This document shows, piece after piece, positions 8,251 through 17,983 of a stretch of DNA of 64,000 bases. The notes under the pieces are model-generated. The model ran no database searches, was not told where the DNA came from, and saw only the letters and a program-made list of their open reading frames with translations. The DNA is from Pirellulales bacterium. Its GTDB lineage: Bacteria; Planctomycetota; Planctomycetia; Pirellulales; JAEUIK01. Where the stretch lies: the NCBI GenBank assembly GCA_019694435.1, contig JAIBBZ010000025.1, positions 19,640 through 83,639 of the forward strand. The letters are read 5' to 3'. The position numbers and the translations under genes are program-made. The first letter of the stretch is position 1. The number at the start of each line of letters is the position of its first letter.

Positions 8251-10122
8251 TTAGTTAGCCCGGCTCGGCGGCAATTGCAAGGAAACGGCTGCGGTAGGTT
8301 CGGAGGGCGAGGCTGACAGGTCCGATCCTGACAGATTGCGCACGAAAAACAGCCACGCGACGAACATTTCGTCGGTCGATTGCGGTCCCCAGCGGACGGT
8401 GGTGTTGGGGTCAGGGTTGTTGGCCAGCGATGAGGAGTTGTCCCAGTGAGCGGTGCATCGGATCGCCGCCCGTTGCGGAATGAACGGCGGGTCCTTGAAC
8501 CAATAGATGGTTTGCCAGAAGTAGTCGATCCGCGGAACGTTGAGCAGGATCTCGCGATGCGGCAAGACTTCGCCGTCCCGGGGCGGATATTCGAGCTCGA
8601 ACTTGAACGACTTGCCGCGCATGTGCAGGTGCGGCATCAGGGCCAACATGCGACTGTCGTAGGGTGCCGCGGCCGCGAGGTGCATTTCGTAATGCTCGGC
8701 CTGGGCCGGTACGGCGATCTGCCTTGTGTGTAGCACGGCGATCTGCAGTTCGTGTTCCGGCGGCGTGTCGCGAAACTTGAGCGCGACCTTCGGTTGATCG
8801 TAGGCCGGCTTGCCGTAGGGCGTGTAGTGCATCTCGAAGCAGATGCGCGAACCGCGGTTGACGCGCATCGCGGTCTCGGGCGGCAGCACCAGAGCGCTGG
8901 TCCCCGGCACGTAAGAACCGATCGATCGGCAGCCGTCGTAGGTTTCTTGTGGTCCCGGCGCTCCCGGATCGACCGCATAGACCATCAGATGATGGACCAC
9001 TTGCGGGACGCCCGGCTTGACGTCGCCCGCCACGAGCCAGCGCTGGCGGGTGAAGATCGCGTCGGACACTTCCTGGGGAGCCCAGATGTATTGATAGGGG
9101 ACGACCCCGTCCGCGGGCACGTCGAAGCCTTTTTCGGCTTCGACGACGAAGTCCGGATCTTCGAAGGCCCATTCCGACGACCAGTGCTTCGGCTGGAATT
9201 GGCTCAGGTCGCCCGAAGGCATGCCTGCGTCGAACCAGGCCGCCAACAGCGTGATCTGTTCCTCGGTCAACCGCCGATCGTTTTGCCAGACGCCGTAGCG
9301 GGCATCGGCGTGCCAAGGCGGCATCCGGCGCTGAACGGCCACCTCCTTGATCATGGCGCCCACGTCGCGCGCGTCGTCATAGTTCGACAAGCTGAAAGGG
9401 CCCATGCTCCCTGCGCGGTGGCATACCTCGCAATGCTCCTGGAGGATGGGCGCCACGTGGTCGGCGAAGGTCACGGGGAAATCGATTGCGCGCGGTTCAT
9501 CGCGGTCGATCAGGCAGCCGTCGGCCTCGGTCTTCGGCACGGTGACCTTTTTGCCGTGAAGTACTTCGCCGATGGCTTCGGCCAGGTCGTTGCGATCGGC
9601 CTTGATCTTGAGGCCGTTGACCCGCACCCGGTCGCTGAGCCAGCCGCGGTAGACCAGGACTCCTTTGGCGTCGAGGACGCAGAACTCGGGCGTGCGTTTG
9701 GCCCCGAGCGCGTCGGCGAGCCCCTGACCGTAGTCCTTGAGCACGGCGAACGGAACGTCGTAATCCGCAGCGTGGGCGGCGATGTCGTTGATCGTCTCGC
9801 CCTGGTTCGGATAGACGGCCAGAAACTGGGCTCCCTGCGGTCTTGTCGCGGCTTCGAGCTGCTTGAGTTCCGGCATCAGCTTCTTGACCAGCGGGCAGCC
9901 GGTGCTGAGAAAACACACGACCACCGCCTTGTTGCCGGCAAAATCGCCGATCGTCCGCTCGTTGCCGTAGATGTCGCGCAGGTTGGTATCGGCCGTAACC
10001 GGCTGGCCCAGGGGCGCGACCAGGCCCTCGTAAGGATCGGACGTGCGCGAAAACCACCACGTGGCGGCTCCGACGGCGAGGAGGCCCAATAAGCCAGCGG
10101 CCAGCGATAGTTTGCGCACCAT
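8251..10122 (-). CDS. Redoxin - cytochrome c - copper monooxygenase-like fusion protein
   Basis: A 623-residue protein from the ATG at 10122 (membrane leader KLSLAAGLLGLLAVGAATWWF); the open frame to 10332 lacks family features. Domains in order: AhpC/TSA-type redoxin (about 35-185) with a single cysteine in STGCPLVKK at 76, so the CxxC pair is incomplete; a short haem-binding segment with CEVCH near residue 232; and a C-terminal region (about 350-610) resembling copper type II ascorbate-dependent monooxygenases, with VVHHLMVYA, FEMHYTPYG and PHLHMRGKSF histidine motifs that could bind copper. Members are frequent in planctomycetes and related marine bacteria; their reaction is unknown. It probably acts outside the cytoplasmic membrane in electron transfer or oxidation. 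Confidence 0.75.
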   Translation of the reverse strand: MVRKLSLAAGLLGLLAVGAATWWFSRTSDPYEGLVAPLGQPVTADTNLRDIYGNERTIGDFAGNKAVVVCFLSTGCPLVKKLMPELKQLEAATRPQGAQFLAVYPNQGETINDIAAHAADYDVPFAVLKDYGQGLADALGAKRTPEFCVLDAKGVLVYRGWLSDRVRVNGLKIKADRNDLAEAIGEVLHGKKVTVPKTEADGCLIDRDEPRAIDFPVTFADHVAPILQEHCEVCHRAGSMGPFSLSNYDDARDVGAMIKEVAVQRRMPPWHADARYGVWQNDRRLTEEQITLLAAWFDAGMPSGDLSQFQPKHWSSEWAFEDPDFVVEAEKGFDVPADGVVPYQYIWAPQEVSDAIFTRQRWLVAGDVKPGVPQVVHHLMVYAVDPGAPGPQETYDGCRSIGSYVPGTSALVLPPETAMRVNRGSRICFEMHYTPYGKPAYDQPKVALKFRDTPPEHELQIAVLHTRQIAVPAQAEHYEMHLAAAAPYDSRMLALMPHLHMRGKSFKFELEYPPRDGEVLPHREILLNVPRIDYFWQTIYWFKDPPFIPQRAAIRCTAHWDNSSSLANNPDPNTTVRWGPQSTDEMFVAWLFFVRNLSGSDLSASPSEPTAAVSLQLPPSRAN

Positions 10123-10399
10123 GTGTCGACTCGCGACCAGGGGCCCAGATGCGGTGACACCCCCAGTATATGCCATCCACCCACCGGTCCAACGAAAGGC
10201 GAGCGGCGTGGCAACTTGACGCGGGCCGAGCGGCAGGCCTGGTCCCCGCGGTAGCCGTCTGGGAGGGGTGCGCCCGATAGTACGAACCGCACCAATTGCA
10301 CGACATTGTCGACGTGCAACTTGGCCATCCATCTGCCGCGATAACTCATTGAAGAGTCAAGGCGACGCGCGGCATTCCTCTGCAAATCGCCACAGGCCG

Positions 10400-12016
10400 C
10401 TAGTGGGCCGTCACGGTCATCCAGCCTGCCATGCCGTACGCACGGTCCTCGTAACGGAATTGCGGCAGGTAGTTCTGCCAGTCTTGAGCACCCGGCGAAT
10501 CCTGCGCTCGCTGGGGAACGATCGCGATGGCCTTGAATCGCCGCGGGCAGTAGCGATCGAAGTGCTCTTGCGTAATCGGATGCCCCGAGATGCGACGGTC
10601 CATCAGCCCGTAGGAGAAGTGATAAAGCTTGCCCTCGGCCAAGAGCGCCGCGAGCGGGTGCCAGGGAAAGTAATAGGTTTGGGGGCGAGCCAGCAAGGTG
10701 CGATAGGCGTTTTCTTGCGGATTGTCGAAGACCGACGGGGCCTGCCACACGCCACGCGCCGCGTAAACGGCATTCCATGCCCCGAGCACGAGGCAGAGCC
10801 CCGTGGCAAACCTGAGCAAGCGCTTTTCTAGGTCGGGCTCCAAGGCGCGATGGCCGGCGTCGCCAGCGATCGTGCTCACCAAGGCGAAATAGGCGAAGAA
10901 CACGAGCGTCGGGGCGTAATGGTGATCGTCGCCGCCGATCTTCAGCCGACCCAACAGGCACATTGGCACCAGGATCAGGCCCAACAACAAGAACAAGGCT
11001 GCAGGATCGTCGAGCCACCAGGTGGCGACCCGCGCCCCAAGCTTGCGCGGCGAAGAGGGGCTGGCCGTTGAGGATCGGGTCACGAATCGTTGGACGACGA
11101 TCCCCGCGATCAAGGGTAACGACATCCACCAAAAGAACCGCCACGGGTACCAATAGTCGCGATACAGCGCGTGGACGTCGATCCACTGACTCTCGCGCAT
11201 GATCGTGATGACGTTGAAGAACATCCGATCGAAACCGAAGGCGAGCGAAAACACGGCCAGCAGTACGCAGCAAAAACCGCAGGTCAAAGCGGCCAGCAGC
11301 CAGGCTTCGCGCCGCGGCAACACGGCGAATCCCCACAGCGGCAGGACCGCTGGCACAACCACCAGCGTCTGCTTGGTCCAGACGGCCATGGCCGCCAGCA
11401 GTGCCGTGGCCACTAGCCATCTCCGCCGGCCGGTCTGCCGTGCGATGGTGAAAGCCACGGTCGCGGCAACGCCAAACCCGATGGCGGCCCCGTCGGGGGC
11501 AATGTTGAAGGACACGCTGCGCAGCGCAACTTGCCAGATCGTGTAGTACGCCAGGCACAAGCACGCGACGGCAAACAGCAATCGTCGCTCGGGCGTCCAC
11601 GGGGCGGGCACCAGCCGGGCCAGCAATACGAGCGGCGCAAAGAAGACCAGGCCGCTGCAGACCGAGGCAATCAGTATCTCTACGGTTGGATTTCCGCTGA
11701 GCGCCGCCGGCAGGAAAACCAGGATGGCAAGCGGCGGATAGTGGGGGCAGAGCACCGGCCCGTCGTCGGGCAGATTGTACGGCTGGTAGCCGTAAAACAT
11801 GCTGATCGTCGGGGCCAGCCGCGCGCCGTTGAAATCCCACCAGGGCGTCGAATGGACGAACACACCCATCGATGCCAGGGCAATAACGGCGAGCAGCGGC
11901 ACGCCGGCCCAGGCCGCGCGGTCGAGCGTGGCAAGGCGCTGGCCACGGCTCCAGAGGCGTTCGCCTGCGATCAACGCGACAATCACGAGCAGCAAGACGA
12001 CAAACAGCGCGAGCAT
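10400..12016 (-). CDS. Polytopic membrane protein, GT-C glycosyltransferase-like
   Basis: A 538-residue integral membrane protein with about ten hydrophobic helices (for example LALFVVLLLVIVALIAG at the N-terminus and PLLAVIALASMGVFV near 50). After the second helix there is a DFNGARLAPT segment and HYPPLAIL, consistent with the first extracytoplasmic loop of GT-C glycosyltransferases, which use polyprenyl-phosphate sugars. The C-terminal 130 residues are soluble. It begins 7 bp after the carotenoid oxygenase gene, so the two are probably co-transcribed; the functional link is unclear. Specific sugar and acceptor cannot be predicted, and another membrane protein family is possible. Confidence 0.55.
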   Translation of the reverse strand: MLALFVVLLLVIVALIAGERLWSRGQRLATLDRAAWAGVPLLAVIALASMGVFVHSTPWWDFNGARLAPTISMFYGYQPYNLPDDGPVLCPHYPPLAILVFLPAALSGNPTVEILIASVCSGLVFFAPLVLLARLVPAPWTPERRLLFAVACLCLAYYTIWQVALRSVSFNIAPDGAAIGFGVAATVAFTIARQTGRRRWLVATALLAAMAVWTKQTLVVVPAVLPLWGFAVLPRREAWLLAALTCGFCCVLLAVFSLAFGFDRMFFNVITIMRESQWIDVHALYRDYWYPWRFFWWMSLPLIAGIVVQRFVTRSSTASPSSPRKLGARVATWWLDDPAALFLLLGLILVPMCLLGRLKIGGDDHHYAPTLVFFAYFALVSTIAGDAGHRALEPDLEKRLLRFATGLCLVLGAWNAVYAARGVWQAPSVFDNPQENAYRTLLARPQTYYFPWHPLAALLAEGKLYHFSYGLMDRRISGHPITQEHFDRYCPRRFKAIAIVPQRAQDSPGAQDWQNYLPQFRYEDRAYGMAGWMTVTAH

Positions 12017-12023
12017 GGGGCTC

Positions 12024-13472
12024 CTACGCGGGTAACCGCTGCCCGCGGATTTCGGCCTCGCTCACCCAGCAAGCGTGGTAGCCGATCGGAACCCGCTGAG
12101 GAATCGCAACTCGGGCGACCGGTTCGCCCTCGAATCGCGCGGCATCGATGATCCAAAGTTCCGCCTGATCGTTCTGCTCGTCGTAGACGAAGGTAAACAA
12201 GTAGCCGTCGTCCTCCGCCTGGCCGCTCGCGCGCGGGGCAAACACCGCTTCGCCGCCAAAGCGGCCGGGACCATAGCTCAAGGTCTGGCTGGTGCCAGTG
12301 GCCAGGTCGTACTTGATCAGGCCGTCGAACTGGAGCGTATCGGCCCGGGCGATGCGCGGGTTGTAGCTGTATCGCGCCGGGCGGCCGAGTTGTTGGTTGT
12401 TCATCCGCGGGAATTCCGTCGGCACGTCGTCGAGTCGTTCGACGTGTGAGGTCCCCGTCGCCAGATTGAATCGCCAACGCGTCAGGTAAGGTGCGAGCTC
12501 GATGACATCCAGCCGCGGGGTGGCGCCCGCACTACGCTTGGGAGGCAGCGGATTGTCGATGGCACAGCCGATCAACACGATTTCGTCGCCTTCCTCGAAC
12601 GCGTTGATCGTGTGGTACATGTAGCAGGCCGGGGCTTCGAACCAGCGCAGGCTCGTCTCGTCGCCAAGCCGCGGCAGAATGCCAAAGCGGCTGGGCATGT
12701 GCGGATCGAACACGACCCGTGCCTTGCCTTGGGCAAGCAACCGCGGGTCCCAGAACATGGGGAAATCGAACAGGATCGAGTAATGCTCGGTGATCGCCAT
12801 GTCGTGCTGCAAGCGGGCGCCCGGCAGGCTGATCGGCACCTGATGGACGATCTGGCCCGTGGCGGCGACGACGCCGTAATACATGAACGGCGGCCGCGGC
12901 GAGTAGTCGAAGAACATCATTTCGCCGGTGCGCGGATCGACCTTGGGATGGGCCGTGATTCCGCGGCGAAGCTGGCCGTCGAAATTGTAGCGGGCGACGG
13001 TTTCCAGGTCGGGCAGGCGCGCCTGGTGTGCATCGCCGCCGAGCCACCACAGGGCCAGTAGCCGCCCGGCATGGAACACGACGTCCGTATTGGCCGTGTT
13101 TTTGAACGGCCCGTCAGGCGTACGGCCGGTGGGCGGTTCCATAATGCCGGTGTAGAGCGACTGGCCCGCCTCGGACTCGGCGACCCAGCCGCGCGTCCGC
13201 ACATAGCGGTTACGATAGGTGGCCCGGCCGTCGACCAGGTGGACGCCGTGCAGCATGCCGTCGCCGTCGAACCAGTGATAACGCCCAGGGGGGGCAAACT
13301 GTGGATTGCTGCCGTTGCGGACGAACATCCCCGAGACGTCGCGCGGAATCTCCCCCACGACCGTCAGCTCGGTCGCGGTGATCTCTCGGCGGACGGGCGC
13401 GAACATGCCGGAGAGATAAGGGTGCGACTCGCCAAACGTTGCGAGCACCGTCGACTTGGACAGTTCTTCCAT
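12024..13472 (-). CDS. Carotenoid cleavage oxygenase (RPE65 family)
   Basis: A 482-residue protein of the carotenoid oxygenase family, which uses a four-histidine Fe(II) centre in a seven-bladed propeller to cleave conjugated or stilbene-like double bonds. The four ligands are visible: H175 (TAHPKVDP), H223 (LQHDMAIT), H287 (YHTINAFEE) and H466 (IGYHACW). Further landmarks are FVRNGSNPQF and FDGDGMLHG near the N-terminus. The ATG at 13472 gives the family's usual length; an upstream GTG at 13541 directly abuts a possible -10 element (TAAACT on the minus strand, 13547-13542). First gene of a two-gene unit with the membrane protein. The substrate is not evident; no carotenoid biosynthesis gene is near. 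Confidence 0.9.
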   Translation of the reverse strand: MEELSKSTVLATFGESHPYLSGMFAPVRREITATELTVVGEIPRDVSGMFVRNGSNPQFAPPGRYHWFDGDGMLHGVHLVDGRATYRNRYVRTRGWVAESEAGQSLYTGIMEPPTGRTPDGPFKNTANTDVVFHAGRLLALWWLGGDAHQARLPDLETVARYNFDGQLRRGITAHPKVDPRTGEMMFFDYSPRPPFMYYGVVAATGQIVHQVPISLPGARLQHDMAITEHYSILFDFPMFWDPRLLAQGKARVVFDPHMPSRFGILPRLGDETSLRWFEAPACYMYHTINAFEEGDEIVLIGCAIDNPLPPKRSAGATPRLDVIELAPYLTRWRFNLATGTSHVERLDDVPTEFPRMNNQQLGRPARYSYNPRIARADTLQFDGLIKYDLATGTSQTLSYGPGRFGGEAVFAPRASGQAEDDGYLFTFVYDEQNDQAELWIIDAARFEGEPVARVAIPQRVPIGYHACWVSEAEIRGQRLPA

Positions 13473-13717
13473 GGCCGGATTTCGAGAGACGGTTGGATGC
13501 CAGACGAGATTCGAGCAATAAATCTCCGGCGAACTGGGCACAGTTTAGCATCGCGCGGGCCTCGAGTCGCCGTGCAGGGCAGGGCGCCCGTGCAACCTTG
13601 CGGAAGGGCACTGATATCCCCGGCGATTCCGTGGATCGGGCAGGAGCATCGCCCGCTCGATGCCCGCTGCCTACCCTGGCGCTGCGATCCCTGTGCCAGC
13701 CGATGGCTCGGCACACG

Positions 13718-15589
13718 TCACCGGACTTCGACCCATTTCAGGATCTGCAAGCCTGGCAGCGATCCGTGTCCCATGAGCTGGTTGATTTCCAGCTGGCTCA
13801 AGGCGTGATTGTAGAACCGCACGTCGTCGAACAGGCCTTCCGACAGGTCGCCACTCGAGTGGCCACCGAGGTACACCTCGCGCGTATCGGTCGAAATCGG
13901 CGCGGCGCGGGCGACGGGTGTATTGTCGAGCACGGCGTCGACATAGAGCCGGACATAGGACCCGTCCCAGGTGCCAACAACAAACGTCCACCGGCCGGCG
14001 GTCAGCGAGGTATTGCCGGCCGTGTTCGAACCGTCTTTGCCGTCCAAGGCCAGCGCAAGGTGGCCGTCTTCGACAGCGAGTTGCCAATTGTTGGGGCCAT
14101 CATCGCCCTTGCGAAGGATGGTGTCGACGTCGTCGCCCGTGCCCCAGGTACTGACCTTGATCCAGGCCGAGATGGAGAACGCCTGAGTGACCTGGAAGCA
14201 GGCCTGGCTGGAAATGCTGACGTAGTTCGACTTGCCGTTGAAGGCTAGGGCCCTGTCGATGCGTCCGGTGGTCCCATTGGCGCCGAAATCGAAATCGAAG
14301 AGCGTGCCGTGGGCAAGATTCACGGTCGAGTCGGTGGCCGTGGTTCCCGAGGCATCGTCGAGTTTCCACCAGCCTACCAGCCCACCTGCCCAGGCCATGG
14401 CGCGGCTGACCATCACGAGGCCGTCGGCGTTGAGCTGCGCGAAGTCGAAGGTGCCGCCGCCAAACGGCAACAAGATGCGCCGTCCGGCGGCTCGGGTGTC
14501 GTCGTTCAATTTGCCGCCGGCCTCGACGGCGATGATCGAGCTCTGCCCAGCGACCGTCGCCAAGACGATCGCATCGGGGGCCAGCGTGCCGGAAAACCAG
14601 CTCAAATCCTGCGATGCGGACAAGATCGTCAGACCGCCGACCGCGAACGGCGCAACCACGTAATGCTCATTGGTCGTCACCGTGACCGCGGTGTTGCCGC
14701 TGCTGACGGAACTCGTCGACGCGATGCCAAAATCGTCGGCCAGCGCCGGAATCTCGTTGATGATGCCCAGGGGCTTCTGTATGAGCTTGGTGCGGATCTG
14801 CGAGGCCTTTACCTCTTCCGAGATGTAGGCCACGTCATTGGCAGCCGCGTAGGTATCGTAGGACGATTGGTTCGCACTCGCCTTGAGGAGCGTGACCGTA
14901 TAGCCGATGTCGGTAAAAAAGGCTTGCCGCAGATCTTCCTGCTTCGACGGGTTGGAGCTGTTGGTGACCACGAACAGCAGGCGATTTGCCACCGGCCTCG
15001 TGACCACCACGTAGGTGACGCTCAACAGCGCCGCTTGCGAGCTCGAGCCGTCGTAGGCCACGGCCGGCCGAGACGCCCCCGATGTGGCATTCAGCAGAAT
15101 CGCCAGGCTATTGCCGCTCGCCCAGCCCGGGCGGTTGACGATTTCTTGCACGAGCGCCCGCACGTCGGGCGCCTGATAACTTGTGCCGGCGGTCCAGTTG
15201 GTGATTTTCCAGCTCGCTGTCGCGCTGGTCTTCGTGCGCCCGCTGATGTTGTTGGCCGTGGCGGCGAAGGCCGTGGCATTGTCCTCGTCCTCGCCATAGA
15301 TGACGGTCGCGGGGTTGGCGCCGCTCGTCGAGTTGGCAGCGACGACGGTGAGCGTCGCCGAAATGATGTATGCCCCCTGCGGGATCGCGAGATTCTGGAA
15401 TCGCACGCCGCACCAGGTGCCCGAGCTGAGGCTGATCGAGCCATTGGTCAACACGACGTTGCCCGAGCCGTCCTGGCCCGCGTCGTCGGCCGAGGCCTTG
15501 ACGCGCGTGCTGACGGTGGTCGAATCGGCCTGCGCGGCGCAGGCCACGGCGAGCATCGCCAACGTGAGTAACAGCACTCGAGCGTACAT
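13718..15589 (-). CDS. Secreted protein with DNRLRE-like and LamG (jelly-roll) domains
   Basis: A 623-residue exported protein with signal peptide MYARVLLLTLAMLAVACAAQA. Residues about 22-195 look like a DNRLRE-type beta-sandwich (STTVSTRVKASADDA, then SATLTVVAAN and AVAYDGSSSQAALLSVTYV). Residues about 200-400 contain a second region with strands LLFVVTNSS and VAYISEEV, like receiver/flavodoxin-type folds in planctomycete surface proteins. Residues about 405-605 form a laminin-G/concanavalin-like domain beginning GLVGWWKLDDASGTTATDS and ending DDVRFYNHALSQLEI. No PEP-CTERM tail is seen. Likely binds glycans or matrix outside the cell. Monocistronic. Confidence 0.75.
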   Translation of the reverse strand: MYARVLLLTLAMLAVACAAQADSTTVSTRVKASADDAGQDGSGNVVLTNGSISLSSGTWCGVRFQNLAIPQGAYIISATLTVVAANSTSGANPATVIYGEDEDNATAFAATANNISGRTKTSATASWKITNWTAGTSYQAPDVRALVQEIVNRPGWASGNSLAILLNATSGASRPAVAYDGSSSQAALLSVTYVVVTRPVANRLLFVVTNSSNPSKQEDLRQAFFTDIGYTVTLLKASANQSSYDTYAAANDVAYISEEVKASQIRTKLIQKPLGIINEIPALADDFGIASTSSVSSGNTAVTVTTNEHYVVAPFAVGGLTILSASQDLSWFSGTLAPDAIVLATVAGQSSIIAVEAGGKLNDDTRAAGRRILLPFGGGTFDFAQLNADGLVMVSRAMAWAGGLVGWWKLDDASGTTATDSTVNLAHGTLFDFDFGANGTTGRIDRALAFNGKSNYVSISSQACFQVTQAFSISAWIKVSTWGTGDDVDTILRKGDDGPNNWQLAVEDGHLALALDGKDGSNTAGNTSLTAGRWTFVVGTWDGSYVRLYVDAVLDNTPVARAAPISTDTREVYLGGHSSGDLSEGLFDDVRFYNHALSQLEINQLMGHGSLPGLQILKWVEVR

Positions 15590-15774
15590 GTTCGAAGCTC
15601 CGGGATCGGCCGCCTTGCAGGCTCGAAAAACTCTATCTCAAAGCGGGTTGGCCGCGCCGCGAGGCGCGCGAATGCGGGGGCCACACAATCGCTGCCACCT
15701 GCGCAGGCGGCTCGATCCTGGCAACCGCGCCGCGTGGCGTGGGCCTTCCTCCACGAACGGCCGGGGCGCAGACG

Positions 15775-15788
15775 GCAAGCTAGGTTTG
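15775..15788 (+). repeat. 14-bp element, copy 1 (upstream of the response regulator gene)
   Basis: GCAAGCTAGGTTTG occurs here, 50 bp before the response regulator start, and again at 20799-20812, 88 bp before the gspI-like gene. The core TAGGTT could be a -10 box, though no good -35 box lies 16-18 bp upstream of either copy. Exact repetition inside two leader regions of one gene group suggests a promoter or regulator site. Confidence 0.35.
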
Positions 15789-15838
15789 GTCTGACACATG
15801 CTGCCCGCTTTGCCCGCCCCGCTTGCCCTCGCCCCGCC

Positions 15839-16240
15839 ATGCGTAGCCATGCGCCTCACATCCTGTTGGCCGAAGAAGACGGCTTCCTGGCCGAGTTGAT
15901 GGCGTTTCGCCTCGAACTGCTCGGCTACCAGGTGCAGAGCGTCGCCTCGGGCAGCGAGCTGTTGGTCCAAGCACGCGAGCAGCTGCCGCGGGGCATCCTG
16001 ATGGACAGCCATCAGCCCGACGCCGATGGGCTCGACCTGGTCAACCGCCTGACGAGCGATCCGCAGACGAAGGACATCCCGATCCTGGTGTTCTCGATCG
16101 ACTGCGATCTGGAACTGGTGCAAAAGGCGCATGCCGCGGGCGCCCGCGATTTTCTCGTGGTGCCCTTCGACCCGACGACACTCGAACGCAAGGTCGAGCG
16201 TCTGCTGAGCCTGCAGCCCTTGAGCGCGACGAGCAGATAG
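15839..16240 (+). CDS. Single-domain response regulator receiver protein
   Basis: A 133-residue CheY-like receiver domain with no output domain. The acidic pocket is E12/E13/D14, the predicted phosphorylation site is D56 in ILMDSHQPDADG, and the Thr/Ser switch is S86 (LVFS). The conserved lysine that normally precedes the final proline (K-P) is replaced by V108 in FLVVPFDP, so phosphorylation-induced switching may be altered. The ATG at 15839 begins the domain directly; a longer open frame from 15734 would add an unrelated leader. It stands 51 bp before the secretion ATPase gene on the same strand and may regulate, or simply be co-transcribed with, that operon. No partner kinase is in the window. 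Confidence 0.8.
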   Translation: MRSHAPHILLAEEDGFLAELMAFRLELLGYQVQSVASGSELLVQAREQLPRGILMDSHQPDADGLDLVNRLTSDPQTKDIPILVFSIDCDLELVQKAHAAGARDFLVVPFDPTTLERKVERLLSLQPLSATSR

Positions 16241-16291
16241 CTGCACCGCTACTTAGCCCCTCCCCCAGTACGACAAGACCGAAAACCACTC

Positions 16292-17980
16292 ATGGCCGGA
16301 CGGCTCGGCGACATCCTGGTAGATCGTGGCCAGATCACGCAGGAGCAACTGGAAAGCGCGTTGCGCAGCCAGGGCTCCGAACGCGGGATGCTGGGCACGA
16401 TCTTGCTGCGCCGCGGCTTGATCACGATCCCGCAGCTGGGCTCGGCCTTGGCCGAGCAGTTCGAGGTGCCGTTCCAGGAAATCGTGCCGCAAGCGGTCAA
16501 CCCGCAGGTCGTGAGGCTGCTGCCTGAGGACTTTGCCCGGCAGCACCATGTGGCGCCGATCGACATTCAACACGGCTGCCTGGCGCTGGCGATGACGGCG
16601 CCGGACGACATTGCCGCGATTTCAGAAGCGGAGCTGATCACCGGCTACCAGGTGCATCCGCTCGTGGCGCTCGACGCCGACGTGCAGGCGGTGCTCGACC
16701 GGGGGTTCGACGATCGCGTCACGGCCCGACAAACGATCATCGACATGAAAATCCACGAGCTCGACGAGCGGCAGGCCGACCTGACCGCCGAAGTCGAGGT
16801 CGCGGTCGTCGAAGACAACGATGCCCCGGTGATCCGGCTCGTCAAGGCGATCCTGATGGGGGCCATCAATGCCGGGGCCAGCGACATTCACCTCGAGCCG
16901 CACCGTCCGGAAATGCGGATTCGCTACCGCGTCGACGGCGAACTGCAGCAGGTGATGACGATTCCGAACCATATCGAGGAGGCCGTCGTCGCGCGCATCA
17001 AGGTCATGTCCGACATGGACACGACCGAAAATCGCCGCCCTCAAGACGGTCGCCTGAGCGTCGAGGAAGCCGGCACGAAGGTCAACTTTCGGGTGAGCAC
17101 CATCCCGACGGTCGGCGGCGAAAAAGTCGTGCTGCGCTTGCTCGACGAAGGCAGCAAGGTCTTCGATCTCGACAAGATGGGCTTTTCGCCCGCCGATCGC
17201 GCCCGGCTGCAAAAACTGATCGACAAGCCGCACGGCATGATCGTCGTCACGGGCCCCACGGGCTCGGGCAAGAGTACGACGATGTATGCCGTGCTGACGC
17301 ACCTGAACCAGGTGCGCCGGAATATCGTCACCGTCGAAGACCCCGTCGAATATCGGCTACCGGGGGTGAACCAGATTCAGGCCGACAACGAATTCGGCCT
17401 GGGGTTCGCCAACGCCCTGAAATACATCATGCGCCAGGACCCAGACGTGATCCTGGTCGGCGAAATTCGCGATCACGACACGGCGCAGACCTCGGTGCAG
17501 GCGGCGCTAACGGGCCACTTGCTGATCAGCACGCTGCACACCAACGATGCCGTCGGCGCCGTAGCGCGGCTCAACGACTTGGGGATCGACTCGTTCAAGA
17601 TCGGCGGCGCGCTGCTGGGGTCGCTCGCGCAGCGGCTGCTGCGACGGATCTGCCCAGAGTGCAAAGAGCCCGCCGCGCCGAACGAAGCGCTGTTGCGCGT
17701 CCTGAGCAAAGGACGGGCCGTCTCGCCCGACGCGGTGTTCTATCACGGTCGCGGCTGCAAGAAATGCCTGAATACCGGCTACATGGGCCGGTTGCCGATC
17801 TTCGAGATCATGGAAGTCACGCCGGTCCTGGCCGACGCCATCGAGCGTGGATTGCCGGTGACCAAGCTCCGCGAACTGGCTGTCGAAGGAGGCATGGTCG
17901 AACTGGCCGCGGCCGGACTGGAGCAGGCCCTCGCCGGCCGGACGACGCTCGAAGAAGTCTATTACAAGACGTCGGGGTGA
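16292..17980 (+). CDS. gspE: Type II secretion/type IV pilus assembly ATPase (GspE/PilB)
   Basis: A 562-residue hexameric ATPase that powers pseudopilus assembly from the cytoplasmic side of the inner membrane. Residues about 1-140 form an MshEN-type N-terminal domain (GRLGDILVDRG, QLGSALAEQF). The core has GASDIHLEP near 195, Walker A GPTGSGKSTT at about 320, the Asp box EDPVEYRLPGVNQ, Walker B DPDVILVGEIRD near 390 and the His box. A four-cysteine zinc motif (CPEC near 453, CKKC near 489) is typical of GspE/PilB and distinguishes it from PilT. Length is normal for the family. It is followed 3 bp later by the platform gene, so translation is probably coupled. Confidence 0.93.
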   Translation: MAGRLGDILVDRGQITQEQLESALRSQGSERGMLGTILLRRGLITIPQLGSALAEQFEVPFQEIVPQAVNPQVVRLLPEDFARQHHVAPIDIQHGCLALAMTAPDDIAAISEAELITGYQVHPLVALDADVQAVLDRGFDDRVTARQTIIDMKIHELDERQADLTAEVEVAVVEDNDAPVIRLVKAILMGAINAGASDIHLEPHRPEMRIRYRVDGELQQVMTIPNHIEEAVVARIKVMSDMDTTENRRPQDGRLSVEEAGTKVNFRVSTIPTVGGEKVVLRLLDEGSKVFDLDKMGFSPADRARLQKLIDKPHGMIVVTGPTGSGKSTTMYAVLTHLNQVRRNIVTVEDPVEYRLPGVNQIQADNEFGLGFANALKYIMRQDPDVILVGEIRDHDTAQTSVQAALTGHLLISTLHTNDAVGAVARLNDLGIDSFKIGGALLGSLAQRLLRRICPECKEPAAPNEALLRVLSKGRAVSPDAVFYHGRGCKKCLNTGYMGRLPIFEIMEVTPVLADAIERGLPVTKLRELAVEGGMVELAAAGLEQALAGRTTLEEVYYKTSG

Positions 17981-17983
17981 CAC

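Noticed and set aside
10123..10332. Longer start for the redoxin fusion
   Set aside because: The signal/membrane leader begins at the ATG at 10122; upstream residues are Arg/Pro-rich and intergenic-like.
9876..11840. 654-codon minus-strand frame spanning the gap between two genes
   Set aside because: It is an out-of-frame shadow of the membrane protein and the redoxin gene, with no motif.
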